Positions 1 through 7,815 of a DNA stretch of 55,896 nt are shown piece after piece. The notes under the pieces are model-generated. The model saw only the letters and a program-made list of their open reading frames with translations. It ran no database searches and was not told the DNA's origin. The DNA lies in contig JBPOFK010000016.1 in assembly GCA_051252095.1 (NCBI GenBank), forward strand, positions 1-55,896, read 5' to 3'. How positions within the stretch are numbered: the stretch's first letter is position 1; each line of letters opens with the position of its first letter. This DNA is from GCA-2401735 sp051252095 (GTDB lineage: Bacteria; Pseudomonadota; Gammaproteobacteria; Burkholderiales; Methylophilaceae). Made by a program: the position numbers and the translations under genes.

Positions 1-297
1 GAAGAAAAGGCTCGCTTAGAGAAAGAGGAAAAAGAAAAACAAGCCGCTATCGCCAAGGCTGAAAAAGAAGCTCGCGAAAAAGAAGAAGCTGAGGCGAAAG
101 CCAAAGCTGTGGCAGCTGAAAATGCCAGAAAAGAAGCCGAAGCTAAAAGAAAGGCAGAAGAAAAAGCGGAAGCAAAAGCCAAAAAAGAAGAAAAAACCAA
201 AAGAAAGGCAGAAGAAAAAGCGGCAGCTGAAGAAAAGGCTCGCTTAGAGAAAGAGGAAAAAGAAAAACAAGCCGCAATCGCCAAAGCTGAAAAAGAA
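1..297 (+). repeat. In-frame direct repeat in the charged tail (76-codon period)
   Basis: Bases 1-69 recur almost unchanged at 229-297 (two differences seen: gct/gca and aag/aaa), a 228-bp period that keeps frame. A shorter repeat with a 54-bp shift (about 143-167 and 197-221) lies inside it. The array may continue left of the window. Such repeats can gain or lose units by slippage or recombination. Confidence 0.8.
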
Positions 298-1812
298 GTG
301 CGTGATAAAGAAGAGGCTAAAGCTAAAGAAAAATCGCATCAAGAATCATTAGAAAAGGCACGTATTGAAGCATTGGATCGCGCGGAGGCAAGAGCCGTTG
401 CTGAATTAGAAGCAGAAAAAAGAGTACTAGAAAAAGCTGCTGCTAAGGAACAAGCACGTTTAGAGTCGCTAGCAAAGAAAGAGGAAAGGGCGCAATTAAA
501 AGCAGAGCTGAAAGCAAAAGCACAAATCAAGCGACAAAAGCTGATGAAAAATCTACTTACTTTTATGCCCAGCAAACGTTGGTTAACTAGTATTTTCAAC
601 AGTATTAAACCTATTTCTATCTTTGCTTTGGGCGTTCTCTTATTATTAATCATCGCTGCTCAATTTATTAATATGCGTATATTAATAAATCCAATTGAAA
701 AAATTGCCAAAAAGAATATCCAGGATGAAGTTAACATCAAATCAGTAAACATCTCTTTATTTCCAAGCCCTCATTTTTTATTGGGTGATATTACCATTGC
801 TGATTCAAAAACGATTAATGCAAAAAAAATACGCATCTATCCAGATTTAATGAATTTAAAAGATAAGTTATTGCACCATTCGAACACGCCATATGCCATT
901 GAGACAGTCGATCTAGAGGGTTTTAATATTGCCCAAAAAGACATACCCCGCATTGTTTCGTGGGCTGGAGCCTCATCAAGAAACCAGCAGTTGAGAATTA
1001 AAAAGTTAACGTTATCCAAACTATCCATTAACTTAAATGTGATCCAGTTGCCTTATTTTGATGGCGAGGTCACACTGGACGATGCTGGATTACTGCAGCA
1101 GGCTACATTTAGTAACGAGAAGAAAAATCTAAATCTCTCTATCGAAGACATAAATAATCAATATTTATTGAATATCGAAGGCATAAGGTGGCGTTCACCG
1201 ATTGCGCCACATCCTATATTAACTAAACTAAATGCAAAAGGTAGTATCAGCAATGATGTACTTTTGCTTACTTCTATTAATAGTGATTTATACAATGGAA
1301 GCCTATCTGCACAATTGGAAATGCAGTTAAACTCACCAAAACTTTCGACTTCAGGAACGTTCGATATTAACAGTTTATATATCGGTGATATGGCAAAAGA
1401 GTTACAACTCGACTCGCCTGTTGATGGCAAGCTTAATATGAGCGGCCAGTATGCTTTTACGATTAATAAACCACTCAACACCATTGAAATGACAGAACTC
1501 GATACAAATTTTCAAATTAAAAATGGTCAGCTCAGAAAGGTCAACATTGCAGAAGCCATGCGCAGTGGAAACTTAAGTGGTGTCACAGATTTTTCTAGTC
1601 TTTCTGGGAAAATAAATCTTAATAATCAGAGATATAACCTAAATAATCTATTGCTCAAAGATAATCAATTACAAGCTTCTGGGCGTGTAAGTATCTCAGC
1701 CGATCAACACGTTACCGGGGATATTTCATCAAGTATCACACTTAAAAGAAATACTATTCGATCACGCCTAATAATTGAAGGCACTGTCACAGCACTTAGA
1801 TTGAAGCAGTAA
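1..1812 (+). CDS. AsmA-family protein with long Lys/Glu/Ala-rich N-terminus (5'-truncated)
   Basis: The reading frame is open from the first base, so the true start lies left of the window; 603 residues are visible. Visible residues 1 to about 180 are almost only K, E, A and R, a TolA-like charged helix predicted to be coiled coil or single alpha helix. A hydrophobic segment follows near residues 203-222 (IFALGVLLLLIIAAQF). The remaining 380 residues resemble AsmA proteins: the region after the membrane segment (SLFPSPHFLLGDITI) matches the first strand pair of AsmA, and the end is rich in beta strands. AsmA proteins are inner-membrane anchored periplasmic proteins linked to outer-membrane lipid homeostasis. 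The fusion with a long charged cytoplasmic tail is unusual. The AsmA assignment is by eye and fairly secure; the function of the tail is unknown. Confidence 0.75.
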   Translation, partial: EEKARLEKEEKEKQAAIAKAEKEAREKEEAEAKAKAVAAENARKEAEAKRKAEEKAEAKAKKEEKTKRKAEEKAAAEEKARLEKEEKEKQAAIAKAEKEVRDKEEAKAKEKSHQESLEKARIEALDRAEARAVAELEAEKRVLEKAAAKEQARLESLAKKEERAQLKAELKAKAQIKRQKLMKNLLTFMPSKRWLTSIFNSIKPISIFALGVLLLLIIAAQFINMRILINPIEKIAKKNIQDEVNIKSVNISLFPSPHFLLGDITIADSKTINAKKIRIYPDLMNLKDKLLHHSNTPYAIETVDLEGFNIAQKDIPRIVSWAGASSRNQQLRIKKLTLSKLSINLNVIQLPYFDGEVTLDDAGLLQQATFSNEKKNLNLSIEDINNQYLLNIEGIRWRSPIAPHPILTKLNAKGSISNDVLLLTSINSDLYNGSLSAQLEMQLNSPKLSTSGTFDINSLYIGDMAKELQLDSPVDGKLNMSGQYAFTINKPLNTIEMTELDTNFQIKNGQLRKVNIAEAMRSGNLSGVTDFSSLSGKINLNNQRYNLNNLLLKDNQLQASGRVSISADQHVTGDISSSITLKRNTIRSRLIIEGTVTALRLKQ

Positions 1813-2031
1813 GATTTAAAAATTAATTTTTGTTAAATCTTTTAACATACATCAACTAGATATTGACGAATTGATAGCTTCACGCATATAGTGTTTGGAC
1901 GCTAAAGTATAAAGTGTGGATAAGCACACACTAAATAGCACTTGCAGCACAAAGTGGAAAATAGATTTTATGCTTAACGTTAAGAATGTACTAACTGCAA
2001 TTTATTACTCAAAATAATCAAGGAGAAGCAA

Positions 2032-2358
2032 ATGGCTGATACTGGCGAATTTAAAGATTCACTCGCAAAATATACTTCCAACATTAATACTGCTGCTGTG
2101 GATAAAATGGCATCAACCTACGCATTAGTCATGTCCAATAAAGATGCTAAATTTGTATCTTGTGGTGATGCTAGTGAAAAAGAAACAGTCCGTGAGAACT
2201 TTCTTAAAAAGAAACTTGGCCTGAGTGATTCAGATGCAGATTTAGATACCGCAATTGAAGCTGTTTGTGCAACAATGAAAGAAGATCGTATGAAAAACCG
2301 TTTGGTATTCTACTATCTACTAGCGGAAAAATTTAACAAACTAAGCGTATTTGCGTAA
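2032..2358 (+). CDS. DUF2853 family protein
   Basis: A small soluble protein of 108 residues. The central stretch (KFVSCGD ... NFLKKKLGL) and the C-terminal stretch (RLVFYYLLAEKF) match what I recall of DUF2853, a family of about 110 residues with no assigned role. The start is supported by AAGGAGAAG about 7 bases before the ATG. No signal peptide or membrane segment is present. It stands alone, with a 219-base gap upstream and a strong terminator downstream, so it is probably transcribed as a single gene. The function is unknown. Confidence 0.8.
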   Translation: MADTGEFKDSLAKYTSNINTAAVDKMASTYALVMSNKDAKFVSCGDASEKETVRENFLKKKLGLSDSDADLDTAIEAVCATMKEDRMKNRLVFYYLLAEKFNKLSVFA

Positions 2359-2393
2359 CTTAAAAAACAACGCTTAAAAATAAATCAATAGGG

Positions 2394-2418
2394 CCCCTGG
2401 TAACATCAGGGGTTTTTT
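2394..2418 (+). terminator. Rho-independent terminator after the DUF2853 gene
   Basis: A 6-bp GC-rich stem (CCCCTG / CAGGGG) with a 7-base loop is followed directly by six T. It starts 35 bases after the stop codon. Confidence 0.9.
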
Positions 2419-2722
2419 ATTTCTTTCGGCATAGTAATCCAATTAAAAGGCTTACTGTTCTCTAGATATTTTCATCTCTCTAATCCTTGTTCTACATCAA
2501 AAACACTTTAACTACATATATATACAATATTAGTGAAAAGTAACTTTTCTTTGCAGTCAGTTGATTGTAGCGTTACATATTTGCAACAAAAATGAAACAA
2601 CAACCTTACACTTTAGAAATATATACTTAACACAACTATATTAGAATCAACTTTAATTAGTCATTAATGACACTTGAATATAAGCAACAAATTATAGATT
2701 ACATTAATAGGAGAAATTGAAC
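2419..2722. other. AT-rich intergenic stretch upstream of the cytochrome pair
   Basis: No ORF, RNA gene or clear sigma-70 promoter was recognised here. The only structure seen is a short palindrome, GAAAAG-TAA-CTTTTC, at 2535-2549. The stretch should hold the promoter of the cytochrome pair, but no binding site can be named. Confidence 0.5.
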
Positions 2723-3151
2723 ATGAGAAAAAAAGCTTTTATCATCGCTGCGGTATTAGGTCTGTCAGTGAGCTCAGCTCAAGCGGACGTAGTGAATGCA
2801 CAAACGCTAATGGATAAATATACCGCTTCAGCGCAATTGGTCAACAAAGACTTTGAGCCATCAGCGATCGAAGGTAAATTATTCTTTAACCGTACATTTA
2901 AAAATGATGGGCATGAAGCAGCATGCGCATCGTGCCATACGCAAAACCCTGCTAACTATGGCAAACATATGGTAACTGAAAAACAAATTAAGCCGCTATC
3001 GCCTATGGTCAATCCTAAGCGTTTCACAGACATTTCCAAAGTTGAGGATAAATTTACCGAGCATTGTAATGATATTCTTGGCTCAGACTGTAGCGCACAA
3101 GAAAAAGCAAACTTCATTAAATATCTTTTCTCAGAAAAAACGCCTAGCTAA
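2723..3151 (+). CDS. SHP-type monoheme cytochrome c (DUF1924)
   Basis: An exported cytochrome of 142 residues. It has a signal peptide (MRKKAFIIAAVLGLSVSSAQA) and one haem c site, CASCH, at residues 68-72. The rest matches sphaeroides haem protein (SHP) and the DUF1924 family: KQIKPLSP, NPKRFTD, and a Cys115-Asn116 ... Cys123 loop. In SHP an Asn in this region is the unusual sixth haem ligand and leaves on reduction so that oxygen or NO can bind; Asn116 is the likely equivalent here. The ATG at 2723 is preferred over a TTG six bases upstream because AGGAG lies 9 bases before it. It is 5 bases upstream of a cytochrome b gene, so the two are very probably cotranscribed and transfer electrons between them. 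Confidence 0.88.
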   Translation: MRKKAFIIAAVLGLSVSSAQADVVNAQTLMDKYTASAQLVNKDFEPSAIEGKLFFNRTFKNDGHEAACASCHTQNPANYGKHMVTEKQIKPLSPMVNPKRFTDISKVEDKFTEHCNDILGSDCSAQEKANFIKYLFSEKTPS

Positions 3152-3156
3152 AAATA

Positions 3157-3771
3157 ATGCAACGTTATATCTGGGATCCATTTGTTAGGATATTTCATTG
3201 GTCGCTGGCCATTGCCTTTGCAGTAGCATTCTATTACCACTCATCTGAGTGGGATAGAATGTTGCATGTGCAAGCAGGTTATATTGCAGGGGCGCTGATT
3301 GTGTTTCGTATAATTTGGGGTACCTTAGCAACTGGCTATGCAAACTTTAAGACCTTCCCCCCTAATATTGTCTGGGCTGCAAAATACTTGTATAAGCTCA
3401 TTAAAGGCAATGCTAAGCACTATGTCGGGCATAATCCAACAGGTGCTATTGTCATTTATGTCATGCTTGGTATTGGCTTAATTGCAGTAGGCTCTGGCAT
3501 ACTGGTTTTTGAAGATGGTTGGATATTTTCAGATGCTTATACTGGTACCTATAAAACCACCCATCACTATGCAACATGGGGATGGTTAATATTAGTTAGT
3601 TTGCATGTCGTAGGTGTGATTACTGAAAGTGTTTTACATCGAGACAATTTGATTCTAGCCATGATTACTGGATGCAAACGCGTTTGTAAGATTAAGCCTA
3701 AAAACAAACGTCAGTCCTTGCAACCAAAACATGAATTGGAGATTCAGAGAACTAGTACCTCAAAACAATAG
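3157..3771 (+). CDS. Cytochrome b561-type membrane protein
   Basis: A 204-residue membrane protein opening with WDPFVRIFHWSLAIAF, the hallmark start of the bacterial cytochrome b561 / Ni-hydrogenase b-type family. About four transmembrane helices are visible. Candidate haem-ligand histidines are His14 (IFHWS), His37 (LHVQAG) and those in TTHHYATWGWLILVSLHVVG. It should take electrons from the quinol pool, or give them to it, and exchange them with the SHP-type cytochrome encoded just upstream. The last 35 or so residues are a basic cytoplasmic tail. The diheme cytochrome often found with SHP genes is not in this unit. Confidence 0.88.
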   Translation: MQRYIWDPFVRIFHWSLAIAFAVAFYYHSSEWDRMLHVQAGYIAGALIVFRIIWGTLATGYANFKTFPPNIVWAAKYLYKLIKGNAKHYVGHNPTGAIVIYVMLGIGLIAVGSGILVFEDGWIFSDAYTGTYKTTHHYATWGWLILVSLHVVGVITESVLHRDNLILAMITGCKRVCKIKPKNKRQSLQPKHELEIQRTSTSKQ

Positions 3772-3783
3772 GTGTGTAAAAAC

Positions 3784-3824
3784 TGGTAAATAAAAAGGCG
3801 CGGATTGCGCCTTTTTATTTACCA
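3784..3824. terminator. Bidirectional terminator, perfect 18-bp stem
   Basis: Two 18-base arms (TGGTAAATAAAAAGGCGC and its exact complement) flank a 5-base loop. On both strands the GC core is followed by a T-rich run, so it can stop the rightward cytochrome unit and the leftward mnmE operon. The arm on the mnmE side carries the last two mnmE codons and its stop codon. Confidence 0.9.
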
Positions 3825-5167
3825 ATACAAAACTTGGAGAATATTTCCCCAAGTAAATCATCTGGGGTAAATTCACCCGTTATCGAACTTAAAGCAGTTT
3901 GTGCCAAACGTAATTCTTCAGCTACTAACTCTGCCGAGTTTAATTGTTGTATCGCAAGTTGTATATGTCGCTTCACATCGTCTAATGCTGATAGGTGTCT
4001 GGTGCGTGCCATGAAAGCACCTTCTGAGTTGTGTTGGTACCCGACTAACCTTAATAAATAATCTTTTAATAATGTTAAACCACCACCTGTTTTGGCGGAT
4101 AGGTAGATATGCACTTCATTATTTTTCTCGATAACTTGTGCCTCTTCTTTAGAGAGATCAATTTTGTTATGAATCCAAATATTGACAATTTCCTTCGGTA
4201 AGCGCTGTAGAATCAATTTTTCTTGTTCGCCAATACCGTGAGCCGTATCAAGCAATAATAATGCGACATGTGCGGTTTCTGTGGCTCGATAAGTTCGCGC
4301 TATACCGATTTTTTCAACCTCATCCTCTGTATCACGTAAACCTGCTGTATCAATGATATGTAGAGGCACACCATTAATTTGAATTTCACTTTTAATTGAA
4401 TCACGTGTTGTTCCAGCCACTGGCGTTACGATAGCGACCTCTTCACCAGAAAGGGCATTCATTAAACTAGATTTACCAACATTAGGTTGACCAATCAGAA
4501 CAACATTAATGCCATCACGTAATAAAACGCCTTGCTTGGCTTTACTAAATATTTTATCTAGTGCTTGCTGGTTTACCATCAGCTTTTCTGCAACGCGACC
4601 TTGTGTAATAAAATCAATTTCCTCTTCAGGGAAATCCAAACAAGCCTCAACATACATTCTTAAATTAACTAATTCGCTTAGCAACTCATTAATCGCATTG
4701 GAAAACTCACCACTAAGAGAACGTACGGCACTTTTTGCTGCTTCCGTAGTAGCTGCATTGATGACATCCGCCACAGCTTCTGCTTGCGCTAAATCTAACT
4801 TGTCATTTAAGAAGGCACGATGGGTAAACTCGCCTGGTGTTGCTTGGCGAGCACCAAGTTCAATACACCTCGCTAACAAAATTTGCATCAACGCTGTACC
4901 GCCATGCCCTTGTAGCTCTAATACATCCTCACCAGTGTATGAATGCGGCGAGCGATAATAGATCGCGATGCCACGATCTATTAAATCATGATTAGCATGT
5001 TTAAAGTCTAAATAGGCAGCAAACCGTGGAGTAGGGCAATTGCCAAGAATATGTGTTGCAATTTTCTGGCTCAATGGCCCTGAGACACGGACAATGCCGA
5101 TACCACCAGCGCCACTAGCTGTGGCGATAGCAGCAATCGTATCTTGTTGATGATTAGCGCTTAGCAC
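3815..5167 (-). CDS. mnmE: tRNA modification GTPase MnmE
   Basis: MnmE works with MnmG to place the (carboxymethyl)aminomethyl group on wobble uridine U34 of several tRNAs. At 450 residues it has the usual length. The N-terminal formyl-THF binding domain is seen in DTIAAIATASGAGGIGIVR. The G domain has GQPNVGKSSL (G1), TRDSIKSE (G2), DTAGLRDT (G3) and NKID (G4). The protein ends in FCIGK, the invariant C-terminal motif with the functional Cys. The start is GTG and overlaps the end of yidC by 14 bases, so translation is probably coupled. It is the last gene of the rpmH-rnpA-yidD-yidC-mnmE operon. Confidence 0.97.
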   Translation of the reverse strand: MLSANHQQDTIAAIATASGAGGIGIVRVSGPLSQKIATHILGNCPTPRFAAYLDFKHANHDLIDRGIAIYYRSPHSYTGEDVLELQGHGGTALMQILLARCIELGARQATPGEFTHRAFLNDKLDLAQAEAVADVINAATTEAAKSAVRSLSGEFSNAINELLSELVNLRMYVEACLDFPEEEIDFITQGRVAEKLMVNQQALDKIFSKAKQGVLLRDGINVVLIGQPNVGKSSLMNALSGEEVAIVTPVAGTTRDSIKSEIQINGVPLHIIDTAGLRDTEDEVEKIGIARTYRATETAHVALLLLDTAHGIGEQEKLILQRLPKEIVNIWIHNKIDLSKEEAQVIEKNNEVHIYLSAKTGGGLTLLKDYLLRLVGYQHNSEGAFMARTRHLSALDDVKRHIQLAIQQLNSAELVAEELRLAQTALSSITGEFTPDDLLGEIFSKFCIGK

Positions 5168-6797
5168 CTTTTTTGGCTAGTGTTTCAGCGTGGATAGTCT
5201 TGTTGATATACCATTGCTGCGCAATAGATAAAATATTATTAACTAACCAATATAAGACCAAACCAGCAGGAAAGAAGAAGAAGAAGATACTAAAGACAAC
5301 AGGCATGATTTTCATCACTTTAGCCTGAATAGGATCTGCCGGTGCTGGGTTTAAATACGTTTGGATAATCATTGATGCGCCCATCAAAATTGGCAAAATA
5401 TAGTATGGATCTTTTGCGGATAAATCTGTTATCCAACCAAAAAATGGTGCATGACGTAGTTCTACAGAACCTAACAACACCCAATAAAGTGCAATGAAAA
5501 CAGGTATTTGGACTAGTATCGGCAAACAACCACTTAATGGATTGATTTTCTCTTTACGATACATCTCCATCATCGCCTGCTGTAATGCTTGCTTATCATC
5601 GCCAAACTTTTCTTTCATTGCCTGCATACGAGGCGCCATTTCACGCATGTGTGCCATACTGCGATAACTGGTTGCTGACAACTTGAAGAACGCTGCTTTA
5701 AGTAAGATAGTTAAAATGATAATAGCAACACCCCAATTACCGATAAAACCATGTATTTTTGATAACAACCAGAATAGCGGCTTCGCAATAACCGTTAACC
5801 ATCCATAATCAACCGCGTACTCTAAGCCTGGAGCCGCAGCCTCTAAATCAGGCGCGCTCTGTGGACCTGAAAACAAAGTAGCTGTGACGTCTACTGATGT
5901 CGCTGGTTTAATGGCACCGACTGGATTAACCACACCAATCGCGTAAATTTGATCAGATAATTGCTTAGTATAAAACTCACTAGGGATATCTGCTTTTGGT
6001 ATCCAAGCGCTTGCAAAATAATGTTGAATGATCCCAACCCAGCCATCCTTCGCTTTCAAGGATAAGTTTGCGTCAGCCATATCCGAAAAGCTTAACTTTT
6101 TAAACTTATCCGCTTCCGTGTAATATGCTCCACCGGTAAAAGTTGGCATAAAAGTAGAACCTTGATTAGACTCATTATCATGTAATAATTGATAATAAAC
6201 AGAAGGGGTAATCTCAGTGCCGCTTTCATTAGTAATATGATAAGTAACATCAACCTCATAACGACCACGATTAAATGTATAAATCTTATCTACTGTGACT
6301 CCATTACCCTGCCAAGACAATGTAACAGACAATGTCTCCGTATTATTTTGCATCGTATAGCTGTTCGCTTCAGAAACAAATGTCGTTTTATGATTAGGTA
6401 AATCCTGACCTATGAGCCCGCTCTGTGCGATATACAGCATTGGATTGTTAGCATCATCCATTAAGACAAAGGCACCAGCTTTTTTATCGTCGGCTAAATG
6501 TTTTTTTAATGTTAAGCGGCGTAAATCACCACCTATTGGGCTAATCTCTGCTGTATATAAATCAGTATCAACTGTTATAAGCGTTCCAGCCTCTAATTGA
6601 AAGTCGGTAACTTTATTAGCTTGTGGGCTTGCAACGGCGTCAGTAGAAGCGGCTGGGATACTGGTATCAATTGATGCTGTCTCTGTGCTGTTAGTATCAG
6701 CCAAATTTTTAGGTGCTTGTTTAACTTGCCAAGCATCCCATAACATCATGATAGAAAATGAAAAAACCACAAATAAAACTAAACGTTTAATATCCAT
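5154..6797 (-). CDS. yidC: Membrane protein insertase YidC
   Basis: YidC inserts inner-membrane proteins, alone or with SecYEG. At 547 residues it has the Gram-negative layout: an N-terminal membrane anchor (residues 5-20), a large periplasmic beta domain (about 60-330), and the conserved 60KD_IMP insertase core from about residue 355. The core includes SYRSMAHMREMAPRMQ, INPLSGCLPILVQIPVFIALYWVL and PAGLVLYWLVNN. The tail is basic (KKGAKR), which helps ribosome contact. It is preceded by yidD and followed by mnmE with overlapping ends. Confidence 0.97.
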   Translation of the reverse strand: MDIKRLVLFVVFSFSIMMLWDAWQVKQAPKNLADTNSTETASIDTSIPAASTDAVASPQANKVTDFQLEAGTLITVDTDLYTAEISPIGGDLRRLTLKKHLADDKKAGAFVLMDDANNPMLYIAQSGLIGQDLPNHKTTFVSEANSYTMQNNTETLSVTLSWQGNGVTVDKIYTFNRGRYEVDVTYHITNESGTEITPSVYYQLLHDNESNQGSTFMPTFTGGAYYTEADKFKKLSFSDMADANLSLKAKDGWVGIIQHYFASAWIPKADIPSEFYTKQLSDQIYAIGVVNPVGAIKPATSVDVTATLFSGPQSAPDLEAAAPGLEYAVDYGWLTVIAKPLFWLLSKIHGFIGNWGVAIIILTILLKAAFFKLSATSYRSMAHMREMAPRMQAMKEKFGDDKQALQQAMMEMYRKEKINPLSGCLPILVQIPVFIALYWVLLGSVELRHAPFFGWITDLSAKDPYYILPILMGASMIIQTYLNPAPADPIQAKVMKIMPVVFSIFFFFFPAGLVLYWLVNNILSIAQQWYINKTIHAETLAKKGAKR

Positions 6798-6841
6798 ACA
6801 ACACTTTATTAAATTAAATACATACTGTTAAAAAGAAAAGC

Positions 6842-7051
6842 CTAAGGAACAGGATCATGGCCACCTTCACACCACGGGTGGCAACGACCCAATCTCATTA
6901 CACCAAGACCAACACCTTTAAACGCGCCATACCTGTTGATAGCCTCTATTGCATAGTGCGAACAACTTGGCTCAAAGCGACAGTTTGAGCCAATAAATGG
7001 GCTTAGACACCACTGATATAATTTAATGAACCCAATAAATAGCTTACCCAT
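6842..7051 (-). CDS. yidD: Membrane protein insertion efficiency factor YidD
   Basis: A 69-residue protein with the family signature YQWCLSPFIGSNCRFEPSCSHY and a Cys/His-rich end (GRCHPWCEGGHDPVP). YidD is a small membrane-associated protein that aids YidC-dependent insertion. It lies 8 bases after rnpA, with GGAAAG just before the ATG, and 44 bases before yidC. The order rnpA-yidD-yidC is the usual one. Confidence 0.95.
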   Translation of the reverse strand: MGKLFIGFIKLYQWCLSPFIGSNCRFEPSCSHYAIEAINRYGAFKGVGLGVMRLGRCHPWCEGGHDPVP

Positions 7052-7059
7052 TAGCTTTC

Positions 7060-7413
7060 CTATGCTAATTGATGCTGTATTTTACCAAAAACATTCGCTA
7101 ATTCTTGTTTGATTATAAAGAAGTTTGCATTCGAGAACGGCTTAGTAACCTGAATGACCACATCCACGCCGTTCAGTAACGTTTGCTCGTGCCTAGATAG
7201 CTCACGCAACACGCGGCGCATATAATTTCTATCTACAGCTAATTTGGCTACTTTTTTTGCCACCACAAACCCAACTCTTACTACATTTATATTGTTCGGC
7301 TTATAGTGAATAACCAAATGCTGCGTTGTATAGCGTTTTCTAAAACTAAAAACGGATGAATATTCATCCGTTTTTCTAATCATCACTAACTTACTTACTA
7401 TTGGCTTATGCAT
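7060..7413 (-). CDS. rnpA: Ribonuclease P protein component
   Basis: The basic protein subunit of RNase P, which matures the 5' ends of tRNAs together with the M1 RNA. It has 117 residues. The RNA-binding motif is seen as VAKKVAKLAVDRNYMRRVLRELSR, close to the family consensus RNR..R. The start is uncertain: the first ATG gives 117 residues, and a second ATG 30 bases downstream would give 107. Neither has a clear Shine-Dalgarno sequence. The longer form keeps the residues usually present before the DEYSSVF segment. It lies 50 bases after rpmH. Confidence 0.94.
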   Translation of the reverse strand: MHKPIVSKLVMIRKTDEYSSVFSFRKRYTTQHLVIHYKPNNINVVRVGFVVAKKVAKLAVDRNYMRRVLRELSRHEQTLLNGVDVVIQVTKPFSNANFFIIKQELANVFGKIQHQLA

Positions 7414-7463
7414 TACTTACATATTAAATCCGTAGCTACAAATACAAAAGGATTGTATTTGTA

Positions 7464-7598
7464 TTACAAGCCCAAACGTTTACGGCCTCTTGCACGGCGC
7501 GCCGCAATTATCTTACGACCACCTTTTGTTTTCATGCGTACCAAAAAACCGTGCGTACGTGCGCGACGTGTCTTTGATGGTTGATAAGTACGTTTCAT
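7464..7598 (-). CDS. rpmH: 50S ribosomal protein L34
   Basis: A 44-residue, strongly basic protein (MKRTYQPSKTRRARTHGFLV, then RMKTKGGR, ending RKRLGL) that matches L34 along its whole length. The start has CTGGAG 6 bases upstream. It is the first gene of the leftward operon, with a good sigma-70 promoter 36 bases before the start, and it faces the origin region and dnaA. Confidence 0.98.
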   Translation of the reverse strand: MKRTYQPSKTRRARTHGFLVRMKTKGGRKIIAARRARGRKRLGL

Positions 7599-7633
7599 TT
7601 AAATCTCCAGTTGCGAATCTTACAAAGCCCTCC

Positions 7634-7663
7634 ATTAAACACGATAAACACATATGTTGTCAA
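7634..7663 (-). promoter_or_regulatory. Sigma-70 promoter of rpmH
   Basis: On the minus strand, TTGACA is followed after 18 bases by TTTAAT, and the rpmH start lies 36 bases after the -10. The -35 matches the consensus fully. A DnaA box lies 32 bases farther upstream, so DnaA could affect this promoter. Confidence 0.7.
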
Positions 7664-7695
7664 TCATAAATTACTAAAATAAATTTGTAATTGCC

Positions 7696-7704
7696 TGTGG
7701 ATAA
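7696..7704 (-). promoter_or_regulatory. DnaA box upstream of dnaA
   Basis: TGTGGATAA is a perfect 9-mer DnaA box (TTATCCACA on the other strand). It lies between rpmH and dnaA in a 217-base AT-rich gap. It could be used for dnaA autoregulation or as part of a bipartite origin. Confidence 0.7.
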
Positions 7705-7815
7705 GTTCGTTTAAACAGGTTAAAATTGTTTGCTAAACTTAGTACTAAATAAGAACAATCTTATTAATAAAAACCAATTCTTTAATCAACTTTAAACTGG
7801 GGTGCTGGTAAACCG

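Noticed and set aside
339..653. 104-codon minus-strand ORF opposite the charged repeat region
   Set aside because: Its Ser/Ala/Phe-rich sequence is the mirror of Lys/Glu/Ala codons; no independent support.
1915..1923. Perfect DnaA-box 9-mer (TGTGGATAA) before the DUF2853 gene
   Set aside because: It is single, far from the origin, and part of a small local hairpin; one 9-mer of this kind is not enough to call a regulatory or origin site.
2535..2549. Palindrome GAAAAG-TAA-CTTTTC upstream of the cytochrome pair
   Set aside because: Short and made of A/T runs in AT-rich DNA, so chance is likely; it matches no operator I know.
3157..3771. Nickel-hydrogenase b-type cytochrome subunit
   Set aside because: The fold is shared, but no hydrogenase gene is near, and the direct partner is an SHP-type cytochrome.
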